Under the pieces are notes generated by a model, which saw only the letters and a program-made list of their open reading frames with translations, did no database searches and was not told the origin of the DNA. From Falsiroseomonas tokyonensis (lineage in GTDB: Bacteria > Pseudomonadota > Alphaproteobacteria > Acetobacterales > Acetobacteraceae): a DNA stretch of 64,000 bases. The stretch lies in contig NZ_JAFNJS010000011.1 in assembly GCF_019024325.1 (NCBI RefSeq), positions 97,149 through 161,148 on the forward strand. Reading direction: 5' to 3'. Both the position numbers and the translations under genes were made by a program. Shown here in pieces: positions 43,189-53,218 of the stretch. The stretch's first letter is position 1, and every line of letters begins with the position of its first letter.

Positions 43189-43824
43189 TCAGCCCTGGAA
43201 GATGATCTCGGCGCGGAAGGCGCCGGGCGGGTCCTGGTGCAGGGACCAGAAGGCCTCCGCGATGCGCGCCGGATCGAAGCCGGTGCCGGGGGCGATCGTG
43301 CCCGCCACGGTGACGGTGCCGGCATGGATGCCGGCGGGCGCCAGTTCGGCATGCAGCGTTTGCGCCAGGCTGCGCAGCCCGGCCTTGCCGATGGCGAGCG
43401 AAGCGGCCGGCAGCCAGCCCGTGGGGTCCAGCGCCAGGCCGCCGCCGGTGAACAGGATGGACCCGCGCCCGGCCCGCCGCATGCCCGGCAGCACCGCCTG
43501 GGCGGCCGCCAGGGCGCCACCGACATTCACCGCGAAATCCCTGGCCAGATCCTGTGGCGACAGCGCGGAAGGTCCGGGTGCGGCCATGGTGGCGCGGTAG
43601 GCATTGTGGATCAGCACATCCACCGTCCCTTCCAGCGCCGCGGCCAGCGAGGCCGGGTCGGCGGCATCCGCGGCGCGCAGCTCGATCTCCGCCGCGGCGT
43701 GCCGCGACGGGTCCCGCGCCAGGCCGAGAACCCGGTAGCCGCCGGCGGCGAAGCGGCTGGCAAGCGCGGCGCCAAGGCCCGGGCCGTAGCCCAGGATCAC
43801 GCAGCGGGGCGTTGATGCGGTCAT
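43189..43824 (-). CDS. SDR family protein lacking the canonical catalytic Tyr
   Basis: A 211-residue short-chain dehydrogenase-like protein. The Rossmann start is CVILGYGPGLGAALASRFA near 7-25, with VDVLIHNAYRA in place of the usual NNAG. In the active-site helix the Lys is present (SLAIGKAGL), but the position four residues earlier is Leu rather than Tyr. It may bind NAD(P) with altered chemistry. It is the first gene of the operon and is divergent from a LysR gene 85 bases away. Confidence 0.78.
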   Translation of the reverse strand: MTASTPRCVILGYGPGLGAALASRFAAGGYRVLGLARDPSRHAAAEIELRAADAADPASLAAALEGTVDVLIHNAYRATMAAPGPSALSPQDLARDFAVNVGGALAAAQAVLPGMRRAGRGSILFTGGGLALDPTGWLPAASLAIGKAGLRSLAQTLHAELAPAGIHAGTVTVAGTIAPGTGFDPARIAEAFWSLHQDPPGAFRAEIIFQG

Positions 43825-43829
43825 GCGGG

Positions 43830-43861
43830 ATGCCTGCAGGTTCTTGTTGTCGGACAGGCAT
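43830..43861. promoter_or_regulatory. Inverted repeat in the SDR/LysR divergent promoter
   Basis: ATGCCTG (43830-43836) and CAGGCAT (43855-43861) form a 7-bp inverted repeat with an 18-base spacer, in the 85-base gap between the SDR gene start and the LysR gene start. LysR regulators often bind such dyads while controlling a divergent operon, so this is a candidate site. Confidence 0.45.
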
Positions 43862-43909
43862 GTTTGCCGGCAATGGCGATGAACAATCCGCAGCCGGGCC
43901 GATATCCAC

Positions 43910-44842
43910 ATGAGGCTGATTCATAATTCGGGGCTGGACCTCAATCTGCTGAAGGTCTTCGACGCCGTGATGGAAACCCGCAGCGCATCCCGCGCCGCGG
44001 CAAGGCTGGGCATCGGGCAATCCGCTGTCAGCCACGGCCTGGCGCGGCTGCGGGCGGCAACCGGGGACGCGCTGTTCGTTCGCAGTGCCAGCGGGCTGGA
44101 ACCCACGGCCCGCGCGCAGCGTCTGGCAGAACCGGTGAGGGAGGCACTGCTGCTAGCGACACGCGCCCTGCAGCCGGCGGCGGAGGCATCCTTCGACCCC
44201 GCCGCCCGCCGCACCGAGTTCCGAATCGGCGCCGGCGACTACGCCGCTTCCGTGCTGCTGCGCGGCCTGGTGACGGAGATCGCCGAAGCGGGCTGGGACA
44301 TCGGCCTGGCGGTGCAGCCGGTGAACCGGCGCAGCGCGCCCGAAGCGGTGGATGCCGGCGAGATCGACCTGGCTCTCGGCATGCTTGCGCCGCCGCGCCG
44401 CTGGCAGGAACGCCGCATGCTGTACGAGGAAGGCCATGCCTGCCTGTATGACGGCGCGCGACTGGGTCTGCCTGCGCCGCTGCCGTTGGCGGATTTCGCG
44501 CGGCTGCCGCATATCCTGCCGAGCCTGCATGGGGAATTCGCGAGCTTCGTGGATTCGGCGCTGGAGGCGCAGGGCCTGGCGCGACGCAGCATCCTGGCCA
44601 CCGCGCATTTCCTCGCCATTCCGCTGCTGCTGAAATCCGTCCCGGCCGTCGCCACGCTGCCGCTGCGGCTGTCGCGGCTCTGCGCCAATGCGGCGGCGCT
44701 GACCACCAGCCCCCTGCCCTTCGAGGCGCCCCGCTTCGAGGTGAGCATGCTATGGCACAAGCGCGACACGTCGGTGCCGGCGCTACGCTGGCTGCGGGAG
44801 CGTCTGGCGGCGCATAATGCGCAGGACCAATTGTTCGCGTAG
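43910..44842 (+). CDS. LysR family transcriptional regulator
   Basis: A 310-residue regulator. The winged-helix DNA-binding domain occupies residues 1-70: LDLNLLKVFDAVMETRSASR, then ARLGIGQSAVSHGLARLR and GDALFVRSASGLEPTARA. The effector-binding domain starts near 100 (TEFRIGAGDYAASVLLRGL) and has the NodD/NahR-type layout. It is divergent from the SDR-MBL-propeller operon and probably controls it in response to a pathway metabolite. Confidence 0.93.
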   Translation: MRLIHNSGLDLNLLKVFDAVMETRSASRAAARLGIGQSAVSHGLARLRAATGDALFVRSASGLEPTARAQRLAEPVREALLLATRALQPAAEASFDPAARRTEFRIGAGDYAASVLLRGLVTEIAEAGWDIGLAVQPVNRRSAPEAVDAGEIDLALGMLAPPRRWQERRMLYEEGHACLYDGARLGLPAPLPLADFARLPHILPSLHGEFASFVDSALEAQGLARRSILATAHFLAIPLLLKSVPAVATLPLRLSRLCANAAALTTSPLPFEAPRFEVSMLWHKRDTSVPALRWLRERLAAHNAQDQLFA

Positions 44843-44957
44843 CGCGTTTGCCCGCGCCGCAACCCCCGATTGCCCAAAATATGCTTTCGCAACCAGGGTC
44901 CGGGCGACGCGCTTCTCACCCGACCGGTGCATCTCGCATCGGCGGGAGACGAACCGG

Positions 44958-45272
44958 ATGCCGCAATTCGCAGCGACCATCAAGCATATCGGCGAGGGGG
45001 TGAAGGGCTTCACCATCAGCGCCGCGGTGAAGAACATCGAGGGCTGGGAGAAGACGCTGGAAAGCGTCGAGACGCCCGGTGCCAAGGGCATCATCCGCGA
45101 CCTGGAGAAGTTGAAGAAGCTGATCCAGTCGGAGGAGATCGACGGCGAGGCGGTGAAGAAGCTGGTCGGCGCGCTCGGCGAGGGCACGGTCAAGATGGCC
45201 AGCCGCGCCGAGGGCAAGAAGGCCGAGCAGATGAAGGAACTCGGCGAGGCGCTGACCGGCGCCGCGAAGTGA
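44958..45272 (+). CDS. Small helical hypothetical protein
   Basis: A 104-residue charged protein, mostly alpha-helical: MPQFAATIKHIGEGVKGFTI, WEKTLESVETPGAKGIIRDL, then LIQSEEIDGEAVKKLVGALG and a Lys/Glu-rich end. No signal, membrane segment or Cys. The start at 44958 has CGGGAGACG upstream. It resembles a small conserved protein of Acetobacteraceae, but I do not know its role. It converges on serA across a shared hairpin. Confidence 0.65.
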   Translation: MPQFAATIKHIGEGVKGFTISAAVKNIEGWEKTLESVETPGAKGIIRDLEKLKKLIQSEEIDGEAVKKLVGALGEGTVKMASRAEGKKAEQMKELGEALTGAAK

Positions 45273-45280
45273 TCCCGCAC

Positions 45281-45305
45281 CGCCCGGTGGCTGTGCCACC
45301 GGGCG
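45281..45305. terminator. Shared hairpin between convergent small gene and serA
   Basis: CGCCCGGTGGC and GCCACCGGGCG form an 11-bp perfect stem with a TGT loop, 8 bases after the small gene and 9 bases from the serA stop. The placement between convergent genes supports a bidirectional terminator, though it lacks a T-run. Confidence 0.65.
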
Positions 45306-45314
45306 GGACGCGGT

Positions 45315-46910
45315 TCAGAAGGCCAGCGGCGTCGCCCGCACCACCAGCGGCAGCGCGCGAACGGTTGCCAGCACCTGTTCCGGCACCGGCGCATCCAGCC
45401 CCACCAGGCAGATGGCGTCCCCCCCGGGCGCATTGCGGCCGAGGTGGAAGGTGGCGATGTTGATGCCCGCATCCGCCAGCGTCATGCCGAAGCGGCCGAT
45501 GAAGCCGGGGCGGTCCTGGTTGGTCACATACAGCATGTGGGGCGCGAAATCGGCCTCCACCGCGATGTCCTTGATCTCCACCAGGCGCGGCTTGCCGGTG
45601 CCAACCAGCGTGCCGGCGACGGAACGGCGCAGCGCCTGCGTCACCACCGTGACGCGGACCAGCGTGGCATAGTCGCCACTGCGCTCCAGCACCGTCTCCG
45701 CCACCTCGATGCCGCGTTCCCGCGCCACCACGGGGGCGTTCACCATGTTCACCGCGCCCATCATCGGCGTCAGCACGCCGGCCAGCGCGGCCGCCGTCAG
45801 CGGGCGCTGGTTCAGCTCCGCCGCCTGGCCCTCATAGGCGACGTGGATCGCCTTGATCTCCTCGCCTTGGGCTGCCGTGAGCTGGCCGGAGAGCGCGCCG
45901 AGCAGGCGGGCGAGTTCCATGTAGGGGCGGAGCCGCGGCGCTTCCTCGGCGGTCACGCTCGGCATGTTGATGGCATTGGAGACGGCGCCGGTGAGCAGGA
46001 AGTCGCTCATCTGCTCGGCCACCTGCAGCGCCACATTCTCCTGCGCCTCGGCCGTCGCGGCGCCCAGATGCGGGGTGCAGACCACATTCTCCAGGCCAAA
46101 CAGCGGGCTGTCCGTCGCGGGCTCCGTCTCGAAGACATCGAGCGCGGCGCCGGCAAGGTGGCCGGATTGCAGTGCCTCGAACAACGCCGCCTCATCCACC
46201 AGCCCGCCACGGGCGCAGTTGATCAGGCGCGCGCCCTTCTTCATGGCGAAGAGGCGCTCGCGATTCAGGATGTTCTTCGTCTGCTCGGTATAGGGCGCGT
46301 GCAGCGTGATGAAATCCGCGCGCGCCACCAGCGTGTCGAGGTCCACCTTCTCCACGCCCAGCTCCACCGCCCGCTTCTCGGACAGGAAGGGGTCGAAGGC
46401 GATGACCTTCATATGCAGCCCCACCGCGCGATTGGCGACGATGCTGCCGATATTGCCGGCGCCGATGAGGCCGAGGGTCTTGCCGGAGACCTCGACGCCC
46501 ATGAAGCGGTTCTTCTCCCACTTGCCCGCCTTGGTGGAGGCCGAGGCCTCGGGCAGCTGCCGGGCGAGGGCGAAGATCATCGCGATGGCGTGCTCGGCGG
46601 TGGTGATGGCATTGCCATGCGGCGTGTTCATCACGACGACGCCGCGCGCGGTGGCGCTCGACACATCGACATTGTCCACGCCGATGCCGGCACGCCCCAC
46701 CACCTTCAGCCGCGACGCGACCTCCAGCACTTCGCGAGTCACCTTGGTGGCGCTCCGGATGGCGAGGCCGTCGTAGTTGCCGATGATTTCGCGCAGTTCG
46801 GCCGGCTTCAGGCCCGGCTTGAAATCCACCTCGATGCCGCGGCGCTGGAAGATGGCGATGGCCGCCGGCGAGAGCTTGTCGCTGATCAGAACCTTCGGGG
46901 CCGCGCTCAT
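45315..46910 (-). CDS. serA: D-3-phosphoglycerate dehydrogenase
   Basis: First step of serine synthesis: 3-phosphoglycerate to phosphohydroxypyruvate with NAD+. It is the long form, 531 residues. The nucleotide-binding motif [17 protein letters not shown] lies near 149-165. The catalytic residues are Arg in [13 protein letters not shown] near 230-242, the following Glu near 265 and His in [13 protein letters not shown] near 283-295. An intervening ASB domain (about 320-450) and a C-terminal ACT domain (about 455-531; [20 protein letters not shown]) follow. Its ATG overlaps the serC stop by 4 bases, so the two are coupled. Confidence 0.96.
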   Translation of the reverse strand: MSAAPKVLISDKLSPAAIAIFQRRGIEVDFKPGLKPAELREIIGNYDGLAIRSATKVTREVLEVASRLKVVGRAGIGVDNVDVSSATARGVVVMNTPHGNAITTAEHAIAMIFALARQLPEASASTKAGKWEKNRFMGVEVSGKTLGLIGAGNIGSIVANRAVGLHMKVIAFDPFLSEKRAVELGVEKVDLDTLVARADFITLHAPYTEQTKNILNRERLFAMKKGARLINCARGGLVDEAALFEALQSGHLAGAALDVFETEPATDSPLFGLENVVCTPHLGAATAEAQENVALQVAEQMSDFLLTGAVSNAINMPSVTAEEAPRLRPYMELARLLGALSGQLTAAQGEEIKAIHVAYEGQAAELNQRPLTAAALAGVLTPMMGAVNMVNAPVVARERGIEVAETVLERSGDYATLVRVTVVTQALRRSVAGTLVGTGKPRLVEIKDIAVEADFAPHMLYVTNQDRPGFIGRFGMTLADAGINIATFHLGRNAPGGDAICLVGLDAPVPEQVLATVRALPLVVRATPLAF

Positions 46911-48079
46911 GCCGCAGTCGCCTTCTGCTCGGCGGCAATGCTCGCAAAAGCCCAGTCGAGCCAGGGGAGGAGCGCCTTGATGTCGCTGGTCTCCACCGTG
47001 GCGCCGCCCCAGATGCGCAGGCCCGGCGGGGCGTCGCGGTAATTGGCGGCGTCGAGCGCGACGCCCTCCTTCTCCAGCATCCCGGACAGCTTCTTCGCCA
47101 CGGCGGCCTGGCCATCGGCATCGAGCGCAGTGAACCACGGCGCCACGATCTTCAGGCAGATGGAGGTGCAGGACCGCGTCGCCGCGTCATCGGCCAGGAA
47201 GGCCGCCCAGTCGCTGCCGGCGACCCAGTCCGCGATCGCCGCGAGATTCGCCTCCGACCGCGCGATCAGGCCCTTCAGCCCGCCCACGCTTTCGGCCCAG
47301 CGCAGCCCGTCGATCGCATCCTCGACGCAGAGCATGGAGGGCGTGTTGATGGTCTCGCCCTTGAAGATCCCCTCGTTCAGCTTGCCGTCCTTGGTCATGC
47401 GAAAAATCTTCGGCATGGGCCAGGCGGGCTTGTGGGATTCGAGGCGGGCGACGGCGCGCGGCGACAGCGCCAGCATGCCATGCGCGGCCTCGCCGCCCAG
47501 CACCTTCTGCCAGGACCAGGTCACCACATCCAGCTTCGCCCAGGGCAGCTCCATGGCGAAGGCGGCGGAGGTGGCATCGCAGATCGCCAGGCCCTCGCGG
47601 TCATCCGCGATGAAGTCGGCATTGGGCAGGCGCACACCGCTGGTGGTGCCGTTCCAGACGAAGACGAGGTCGCGCGCCTTGTCGACCTGCGTGAGGTCCG
47701 GCAGCTGGCCGTAGCCGGCCGAGATCACGCGCACATCGGTCAGGCGCAGCTGCTTGGTGACATCCGTCGCCCAATCCTTGGAGAAGGACTCCCAGGCCAG
47801 GATATCGACGCCGCGCGGCCCGAGCAGCGACCACAGCGCCATCTCCACCGCCCCGGTGTCGGAGGCCGGCACGATGCCCAGCCGCCAGTCCTTCGGCATC
47901 CCGAGGATGGCCTTGGACAGGTCGATGGTCTCGGCGAGCTTCGCCTTTGGGTCCTTGGCGCGATGGCTGCGCCCGAGCAGCGCGCCGTCCAGCGCCGCCA
48001 GCGACCAGCCAGGGCGCTTGGCACAGGGACCGGATGAGAATCGGGGATTGTTCGGACGCAGGTCCGGCTTGGCGGTCAT
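46907..48079 (-). CDS. serC: Phosphoserine aminotransferase
   Basis: Second step of serine synthesis, using PLP to convert phosphohydroxypyruvate and glutamate to phosphoserine. It has 390 residues, the longer form found in Alphaproteobacteria. It opens [20 protein letters not shown], with the phosphate loop after [15 protein letters not shown] near 72-86. The PLP Lys is in [18 protein letters not shown] near 188-205. It is upstream of serA in the same operon. Confidence 0.96.
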   Translation of the reverse strand: MTAKPDLRPNNPRFSSGPCAKRPGWSLAALDGALLGRSHRAKDPKAKLAETIDLSKAILGMPKDWRLGIVPASDTGAVEMALWSLLGPRGVDILAWESFSKDWATDVTKQLRLTDVRVISAGYGQLPDLTQVDKARDLVFVWNGTTSGVRLPNADFIADDREGLAICDATSAAFAMELPWAKLDVVTWSWQKVLGGEAAHGMLALSPRAVARLESHKPAWPMPKIFRMTKDGKLNEGIFKGETINTPSMLCVEDAIDGLRWAESVGGLKGLIARSEANLAAIADWVAGSDWAAFLADDAATRSCTSICLKIVAPWFTALDADGQAAVAKKLSGMLEKEGVALDAANYRDAPPGLRIWGGATVETSDIKALLPWLDWAFASIAAEQKATAA

Positions 48080-48173
48080 ATGCGGCTCCCTTCCAGAAGC
48101 GAATGCGCTCCGGTGGGGGAGCGTGGCCCGCCGCGAGGGTTAGACCCGCGCCGGCGGCCGCGCAAGCATCAGG

Positions 48174-49262
48174 TCAATGCGCCTCGGGCCGCAGGAAGGC
48201 GCCGGAGCGCGCGGCCAGCGCCGTGCGCCAGGCCACCCAGACGGTGAGGCCGGTGTTCAGCGCCAGCGCCAGCCAGCCGAGGACGGGATGAAAACCCAGC
48301 GTTATCAGCATCACGGCGAAGGCGGCGGAGGGGAAGGTGACGCCCCACCAGGTCAGGCTGAAGGGTACCCGCGCGATCTCCCGCGCCAGGGAGATCAGCG
48401 CGGCCGCCACCAGCAGCGCCACGCCGGCGAAGGCCAGGGCCAGCTCGTCCCGCTGCCCGGTCAGGGCCACCACCGCCAGCGCCCCCACGGCGGGCGGGGC
48501 CAGGAAGATGGCGATGCTGGGCTTCATGGCCAGCGGCAGGGGCGGGCCGGCCAGCAGCCGGTGCAGCAGCAGCGGCAGCACCGCCAGCCACAGCACCGTG
48601 CCGACGCCGAACATCATCCAGGCCGCGTCATGAAAGCCCATGCGCGCGCCAATAACCGGCGCCAGGATATTGCCGACGAAGGGCACCAGCAGCGGTGGCG
48701 CCAGCATCGCCACCTCCCCTCGCCCGGCCAGCACCCGGCGCAGCAGCAGCATGGCCACCACCAGGTGCAGCGCCACCGACAGGCACCAGAGCCCAGCGCC
48801 GAGGCGCGGCGCATAGGGGAAGGCGGCGCCCGCCAGGATCATCAGCCCGACGGTCGGCGCCGCCGCGAAGGCGACGCGGACCGGGTGGCGCAGTTCGGCC
48901 AGCATGGCGTCAGGGTAGCGCCAGCCGCGCGCCACCTGGCCCGCCACCACCACCAGCCAGACCAGCGCCGCCAGCAGCAGCGCCACCTCCCCCAGCACGG
49001 CGGGCGCACCGAGGCTCACCGTGGCCTCCCGCCAGGCGAGGCCGAGTCCGCCGAGGCCCATGGGCAGAACCAGCAGCGGCAGCGGCAGATGCGCGATGCC
49101 AGGCGGCGCATGCGGGACCGGGACGGCGGCGACCACGGGTGCGGCGGGTGGCGGCGGCGCCGGGGCGCTCGGGACGGCGAGCGCCGGCGCGTCGATCGGC
49201 GCGGCGCCGGCCGGGATGGCTTGCTTCGGCTTGGCAGCGCGCGGCTTGCGCGTGCCGCTCAC
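48174..49262 (-). CDS. TDT family (TehA/SLAC1-like) membrane transporter
   Basis: A 362-residue protein with a 60-residue Pro/Ala-rich cytosolic N-terminus followed by about 10 helices in the tellurite-resistance/dicarboxylate transporter pattern (LPLPLLVLPMGLGGLGLAWR, then HPVRVAFAAAPTVGLMILAG and VPFVGNILAPVIGARMGFHD, with FSLTWWGVTFPSAAFAVMLI near the end). The GTG at 49262 overlaps the PhzF stop (GTGA), so it is the last gene of a coupled run. Likely an anion channel or exporter of unknown cargo. Confidence 0.85.
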   Translation of the reverse strand: MSGTRKPRAAKPKQAIPAGAAPIDAPALAVPSAPAPPPPAAPVVAAVPVPHAPPGIAHLPLPLLVLPMGLGGLGLAWREATVSLGAPAVLGEVALLLAALVWLVVVAGQVARGWRYPDAMLAELRHPVRVAFAAAPTVGLMILAGAAFPYAPRLGAGLWCLSVALHLVVAMLLLRRVLAGRGEVAMLAPPLLVPFVGNILAPVIGARMGFHDAAWMMFGVGTVLWLAVLPLLLHRLLAGPPLPLAMKPSIAIFLAPPAVGALAVVALTGQRDELALAFAGVALLVAAALISLAREIARVPFSLTWWGVTFPSAAFAVMLITLGFHPVLGWLALALNTGLTVWVAWRTALAARSGAFLRPEAH

Positions 49263-50122
49263 AGCGTCACCTCGCCGCGCAGCACGGGCACGCAGCCGCC
49301 GCCGACGGTGGCGCGGATGCCGTCCGGCGCGCGGCGCGCGGTGGTGCGCAGCAGGCTCGGCCGGCCCATCTCGACGCCCTGGGTGATGTCCCAGGCGCCC
49401 TGTTCGGCGCCCGAGAGCTTCAGCAGCAAGGCGGCGAGCGGCGTGGCGGCGCTGCCGGTCGCCGCATCCTCCACCGTGCCGCCGAGCGGCGCGAACATGC
49501 GCGCGCGCACGGCAGTCCCGTTCGGCGCATAGAGGTAGAGCGCGAAGCGCCTGGCAAGCTGCGGCACCGCTTCCAAGCCCGCCCGGAAGCCGGCGAAATC
49601 CGGTTGGGCGCGGGTGAGCGCTTCGGGCGTCACCTCGGCGATGACGAAGAAGTTGCCGGTGCCGGCACGCACCGGCGCGTGGCGCGCCGTCACGATATCG
49701 GCCTCCGCCAGCCCCGCCGCGCGGGCGATCAGCGCGGGCGGCAGTTCCACGTCCAGGGTCAGCGGCTGCGGCGCGGCGATGGTGGTGTCCTGCCCCTCCA
49801 CCCGCACCTCGACCAGGCCGGCGATCTCCTCGAAGCGCAGCAGGCCGCCCACGGCGCGGTCGCGCAGCACGAAGCCGGTGCCGACATTCGGATGGCCGGC
49901 GAAGGGCATTTCGTATTGGCGGGTGAAGATGCGGACGCGGGCGGTGTTCGCGGGCCTTTCGGGCGGCAGCACGAAGGTGGTCTCGCTGAGGTTGAACTCG
50001 GCGGCCAGCGCCTGCATTTCGGCATCCGTCATGCCACGCGCATCGGGGAAGACGGCCAGCGGATTGCCGCCGAATCGGCGGTCGGTGAAGACGTCCACCG
50101 TGACGAAGTCGAAGCGCCTCAC
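49259..50122 (-). CDS. PhzF family isomerase-like protein
   Basis: A 287-residue protein of the PhzF/diaminopimelate-epimerase fold. Landmarks: DVFTDRRFGGNPLAVFPDA (about 10-28), FNLSETTFVLP near 44 with the catalytic-type Glu, FAGHPNVGTGFVLRD near 74, and DAATGSAATPLAALLLKL near 216. The GTG start overlaps thiD by 4 bases. Most homologues have no assigned substrate, and no phenazine genes are near, so a stand-alone isomerase is inferred. Confidence 0.88.
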   Translation of the reverse strand: MRRFDFVTVDVFTDRRFGGNPLAVFPDARGMTDAEMQALAAEFNLSETTFVLPPERPANTARVRIFTRQYEMPFAGHPNVGTGFVLRDRAVGGLLRFEEIAGLVEVRVEGQDTTIAAPQPLTLDVELPPALIARAAGLAEADIVTARHAPVRAGTGNFFVIAEVTPEALTRAQPDFAGFRAGLEAVPQLARRFALYLYAPNGTAVRARMFAPLGGTVEDAATGSAATPLAALLLKLSGAEQGAWDITQGVEMGRPSLLRTTARRAPDGIRATVGGGCVPVLRGEVTL

Positions 50123-50940
50123 GGCAGGGTCTCCAGGCGGGCGGGGTCCATGGTGATGCCATGGCCGAGCGGGCCGTGTCCTTGCCCAAACCCGGGTGCG
50201 GCGCGCATGGCCGCCCGCACATAGGCGCGGGCGCGGGCCACGGCGTCGCGCAGCGGCATGCCCTGGGCCAGGCCGCAGGCGATGGCGGAGGCCAGGGTGC
50301 AGCCCGTGCCATGCGTGCTCGTGCCCGCGATGCGGGGGCTTTCGAAAGTCTCGGTGCCGGCGGCGGTGGCCAGAATGTCGGTCAGCACTTCGCCGTCGAG
50401 ATGCCCGCCCTTCACCAGCACGGCGCGCACGCCCATCCGCAACAGTGCCTCCGCCGCGCGATGCATGGCGGGCACATCCTGCACCGGGAAGCCGACCAGT
50501 GCCTCGGCCTCCGGCAGGTTCGGCGTGATCAGCGCGGCCATGGGCAGCAGGCGTTCGACCAGCGTCGCCACCGCATCCGCCGCCAGCAGCCGATGCCCGC
50601 CCTTGGCCACCATCACCGGATCCGCCACCAGCGGTATCCCGGCGCCATGCGCGGCCAGCGCCTCGCAGACCGCCTCGATGGTGGCGACATCGGCCAGCAT
50701 GCCGGTCTTGATGGCATCCGCGCCGAGATCGTCCAGCACCATGCGGATCTGCAGCCGGATGAAATCGGGCGGCACGCCCATCACATCCTGCACTCCGAGC
50801 GTGTTCTGGGCCGTCAGCGCCGTGACCGCCGTGGCGGCATAGCCACCCAGCGCGGTGACCGTCTTGATATCGCCCTGGATGCCCGCCCCGCCGCCGGAAT
50901 CCGACCCGGCGCAAATCAGAACCCGACCCTTCGCACTCAT
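50119..50940 (-). CDS. thiD: Hydroxymethylpyrimidine/phosphomethylpyrimidine kinase
   Basis: Phosphorylates HMP and HMP-P for thiamine synthesis; 273 residues, ribokinase fold. The start [18 protein letters not shown], the TALTAQNT segment, [11 protein letters not shown] near 143, and [20 protein letters not shown] near 207 (anion hole and catalytic Asp region; HGTGCT) are diagnostic. Its ATG overlaps the glmM stop by 4 bases. Confidence 0.95.
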   Translation of the reverse strand: MSAKGRVLICAGSDSGGGAGIQGDIKTVTALGGYAATAVTALTAQNTLGVQDVMGVPPDFIRLQIRMVLDDLGADAIKTGMLADVATIEAVCEALAAHGAGIPLVADPVMVAKGGHRLLAADAVATLVERLLPMAALITPNLPEAEALVGFPVQDVPAMHRAAEALLRMGVRAVLVKGGHLDGEVLTDILATAAGTETFESPRIAGTSTHGTGCTLASAIACGLAQGMPLRDAVARARAYVRAAMRAAPGFGQGHGPLGHGITMDPARLETLP

Positions 50941-52328
50941 TCGGCGGCAGCCACCTTCTTCACGGCGCCCGCCGCGGCGCGGGCGCGGATCAGCGCGGAC
51001 AGCTCCGCCACCGTGCGGCGCATCTCGCCGGCGTCCTCTGCCTCCGCCATCACGCGGATCAGTGGTTCGGTGCCGGAGGCACGCACCAGCACGCGGCCGC
51101 GATTGCCCAGCTTCTCGCCCGCCGCGGCGATGGCCTTGGAGACCTCCGCATCGGCGAGCGGCGAGGTGCCGGTGTAGCGGATATTCTCCAGCAGCTGCGG
51201 CATCGGGGTGAAGCGGCGGCAAACCTCACTGGCCGGGCGTTTCTCCTCCACCAGCAGGGACAGCACCTGCAGCGCGGCAAACAGCCCGTCGCCCGTGGTG
51301 GCGAAATCGGACAGGATCACATGGCCCGACTGCTCCCCGCCCAGGTTGCAGCCGGCCTCCCGCATCTTCTCGCCCACATAGCGGTCGCCGACCTTGGTGC
51401 GGTGCAGCTTCAGGCCGAGGCCTTCCAGATGCCGCTCCAGCCCCAGGTTGGACATGACGGTGGCGACCACGCCGCCGCCGGCCAGCTTGCCCTCCCGCTG
51501 CCAGGCGCCGGCGATGGTGGCCAGGATCTGGTCGCCATCGATGATCCGGCCCTGCTCGTCGCACAGCGCCAGGCGGTCCGCATCGCCATCCAGCGCGATG
51601 CCGAGATCGGCCCGCCTTTCCCGCACCAGATCCCCCAGCTTCTGGGGCGCCGTCGCGCCGCAATCGCGATTGATGTTGAAGCCATCGGGGTTCACGCCGA
51701 TGGAGACCACCTCCGCCCCCAGCTCCCAGAGCACGGTCGGCGCCACCTTGTAGGCGGCGCCATGCGCGCAATCGACGGCAATGCGCAGCCCTTCCAGGCT
51801 GCGGCCGCGCGGGAAGGCGGCCTTGGCGGCCTCGATATAGCGGCCGGGCGCATCGTCCAGCCGGCTGGCGCGCCCGAGCTTGCCGGGCGCTGCCAGCGTC
51901 TCCAGGAAATTCGGCGCATCCATCAGCGCCTCGATCTCGGCTTCCTGGGCGTCCGACAGCTTCAGCCCGTCCGGGCCGAACAGCTTGATGCCATTGTCCT
52001 CATACGGGTTGTGGCTGGCTGAGATCATCACGCCGAGGTCGCAGCGTAGGCTGCGGGTCAGCATGGCGATGGCCGGCGTCGGCAGCGGCCCGACCAGCAC
52101 CACATCCATCCCCGCGCCGACGAAGCCCGCCGTCATCGCCGGCTCCAGCATATAGCCGGACAGTCGCGTATCCTTGCCGATGACGACGCGGTGCTTGTGC
52201 GTGCCACGGTTGAAGAAGCGCCCGGCCGCCTGGCCGAGGCGCAGCGCGGTGCCGGCATCCATGGGCGGCCTGTTCGCGGTGCCGCGGATGCCATCGGTGC
52301 CGAAAAGCTTGCGGGTCGGTAAGGTCAT
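50937..52328 (-). CDS. glmM: Phosphoglucosamine mutase
   Basis: Converts glucosamine-6-phosphate to glucosamine-1-phosphate for UDP-GlcNAc, and so for peptidoglycan and LPS. It has 463 residues, slightly longer than E. coli GlmM because of an Ala/Lys tail. [15 protein letters not shown] starts the enzyme, the phosphoserine loop is [17 protein letters not shown] (Ser105), the metal loop is [12 protein letters not shown] near 243, and [12 protein letters not shown] near 329 binds sugar. The next genes (thiD, phzF, TDT) are coupled to it by overlaps. Confidence 0.97.
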   Translation of the reverse strand: MTLPTRKLFGTDGIRGTANRPPMDAGTALRLGQAAGRFFNRGTHKHRVVIGKDTRLSGYMLEPAMTAGFVGAGMDVVLVGPLPTPAIAMLTRSLRCDLGVMISASHNPYEDNGIKLFGPDGLKLSDAQEAEIEALMDAPNFLETLAAPGKLGRASRLDDAPGRYIEAAKAAFPRGRSLEGLRIAVDCAHGAAYKVAPTVLWELGAEVVSIGVNPDGFNINRDCGATAPQKLGDLVRERRADLGIALDGDADRLALCDEQGRIIDGDQILATIAGAWQREGKLAGGGVVATVMSNLGLERHLEGLGLKLHRTKVGDRYVGEKMREAGCNLGGEQSGHVILSDFATTGDGLFAALQVLSLLVEEKRPASEVCRRFTPMPQLLENIRYTGTSPLADAEVSKAIAAAGEKLGNRGRVLVRASGTEPLIRVMAEAEDAGEMRRTVAELSALIRARAAAGAVKKVAAAE

Positions 52329-52381
52329 GTCCCGCTTATAGCGCCCTGGCGCCGCTTTGAAATCTACGCCCCCGTGACCGA

Positions 52382-53218
52382 TTATCCCGTGACCATGGCG
52401 CCCGGCCCCGGGATGGCGCCCTCCGGGCACTTGCCCAGGATGATCATGCCCAGCACCTCGTCCTTGGTGACATCCGCGGTGCGGGCGCTGCCGACCAGGC
52501 GGCCGTTCTTCATCACGCTGACCCGGTCGGCCAGTTCGAAGACGTCGTGGATATCGTGGCTGATCAGGAAGATGCCGATGCCCTGCGCCTTCAGCTGCAG
52601 CACCAGCTCCCCCACCTGCGCCGTCTCGGCCGGGCCGAGCGCGGCGGTGGGCTCGTCCATGATCAGGATGCGGGCGTTGAAATGGATGGCGCGCGCGATG
52701 GCGACGGACTGCCGCTGGCCGCCGGACAAGGCGCGGACCGGTTCCTTGAAGCGCCGGAAATTCGGGTTGAGCCGCGCCATCACCTTGCGCGTTTCCGATT
52801 CCATGGTGGCGTCGTCCAGCATGCCCCAGCGCGTCGTGATCTCCCGCCCCAGGAAGATATTGGCGGCGGCATCGACGTTATCGGCCAGGGCCAAGGTCTG
52901 GTAGATCGTCTCGATCCCGTAGCGCTTGGCGTCGCGCGGCGAATGGATCTCGGCCGGCTGGCCCTCCACCAGGATCTCCCCGGCATCGGCGCGATAGGCG
53001 CCCGACAGGATTTTGATCAATGTCGACTTGCCGGCGCCGTTGTGGCCCAGAAGCGCGACCACCTCGCCGGGCATCAGGTCGACGGAGACGCCATCCACCG
53101 CCTTGATGCCGCCGAAGGCGATGGAGATGTCGCGCATTTCCACAAGTGGTTTGGGCGGCGGATTCAGACCTCCGGCCCCTTCGGGCCTGCGGTCATCCGA
53201 CGCCTGTCGTGGTGTCAT
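52382..53218 (-). CDS. ABC transporter ATP-binding protein, single-domain sugar type (FrcA/XylG-like)
   Basis: A 278-residue ATPase. Walker [15 protein letters not shown] near 57-70, signature [15 protein letters not shown] near 163-177, Walker [13 protein letters not shown] near 183-194, with the H-loop in [14 protein letters not shown]. Sugar ATPases of the RbsA/XylG family usually have two such domains and about 500 residues, whereas this one has a single domain like FrcA of the fructose system. It is the third gene of the unit. The start overlaps the permease stop by 4 bases. The upstream residues ([14 protein letters not shown]) look variable. Confidence 0.9.
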   Translation of the reverse strand: MTPRQASDDRRPEGAGGLNPPPKPLVEMRDISIAFGGIKAVDGVSVDLMPGEVVALLGHNGAGKSTLIKILSGAYRADAGEILVEGQPAEIHSPRDAKRYGIETIYQTLALADNVDAAANIFLGREITTRWGMLDDATMESETRKVMARLNPNFRRFKEPVRALSGGQRQSVAIARAIHFNARILIMDEPTAALGPAETAQVGELVLQLKAQGIGIFLISHDIHDVFELADRVSVMKNGRLVGSARTADVTKDEVLGMIILGKCPEGAIPGPGAMVTG

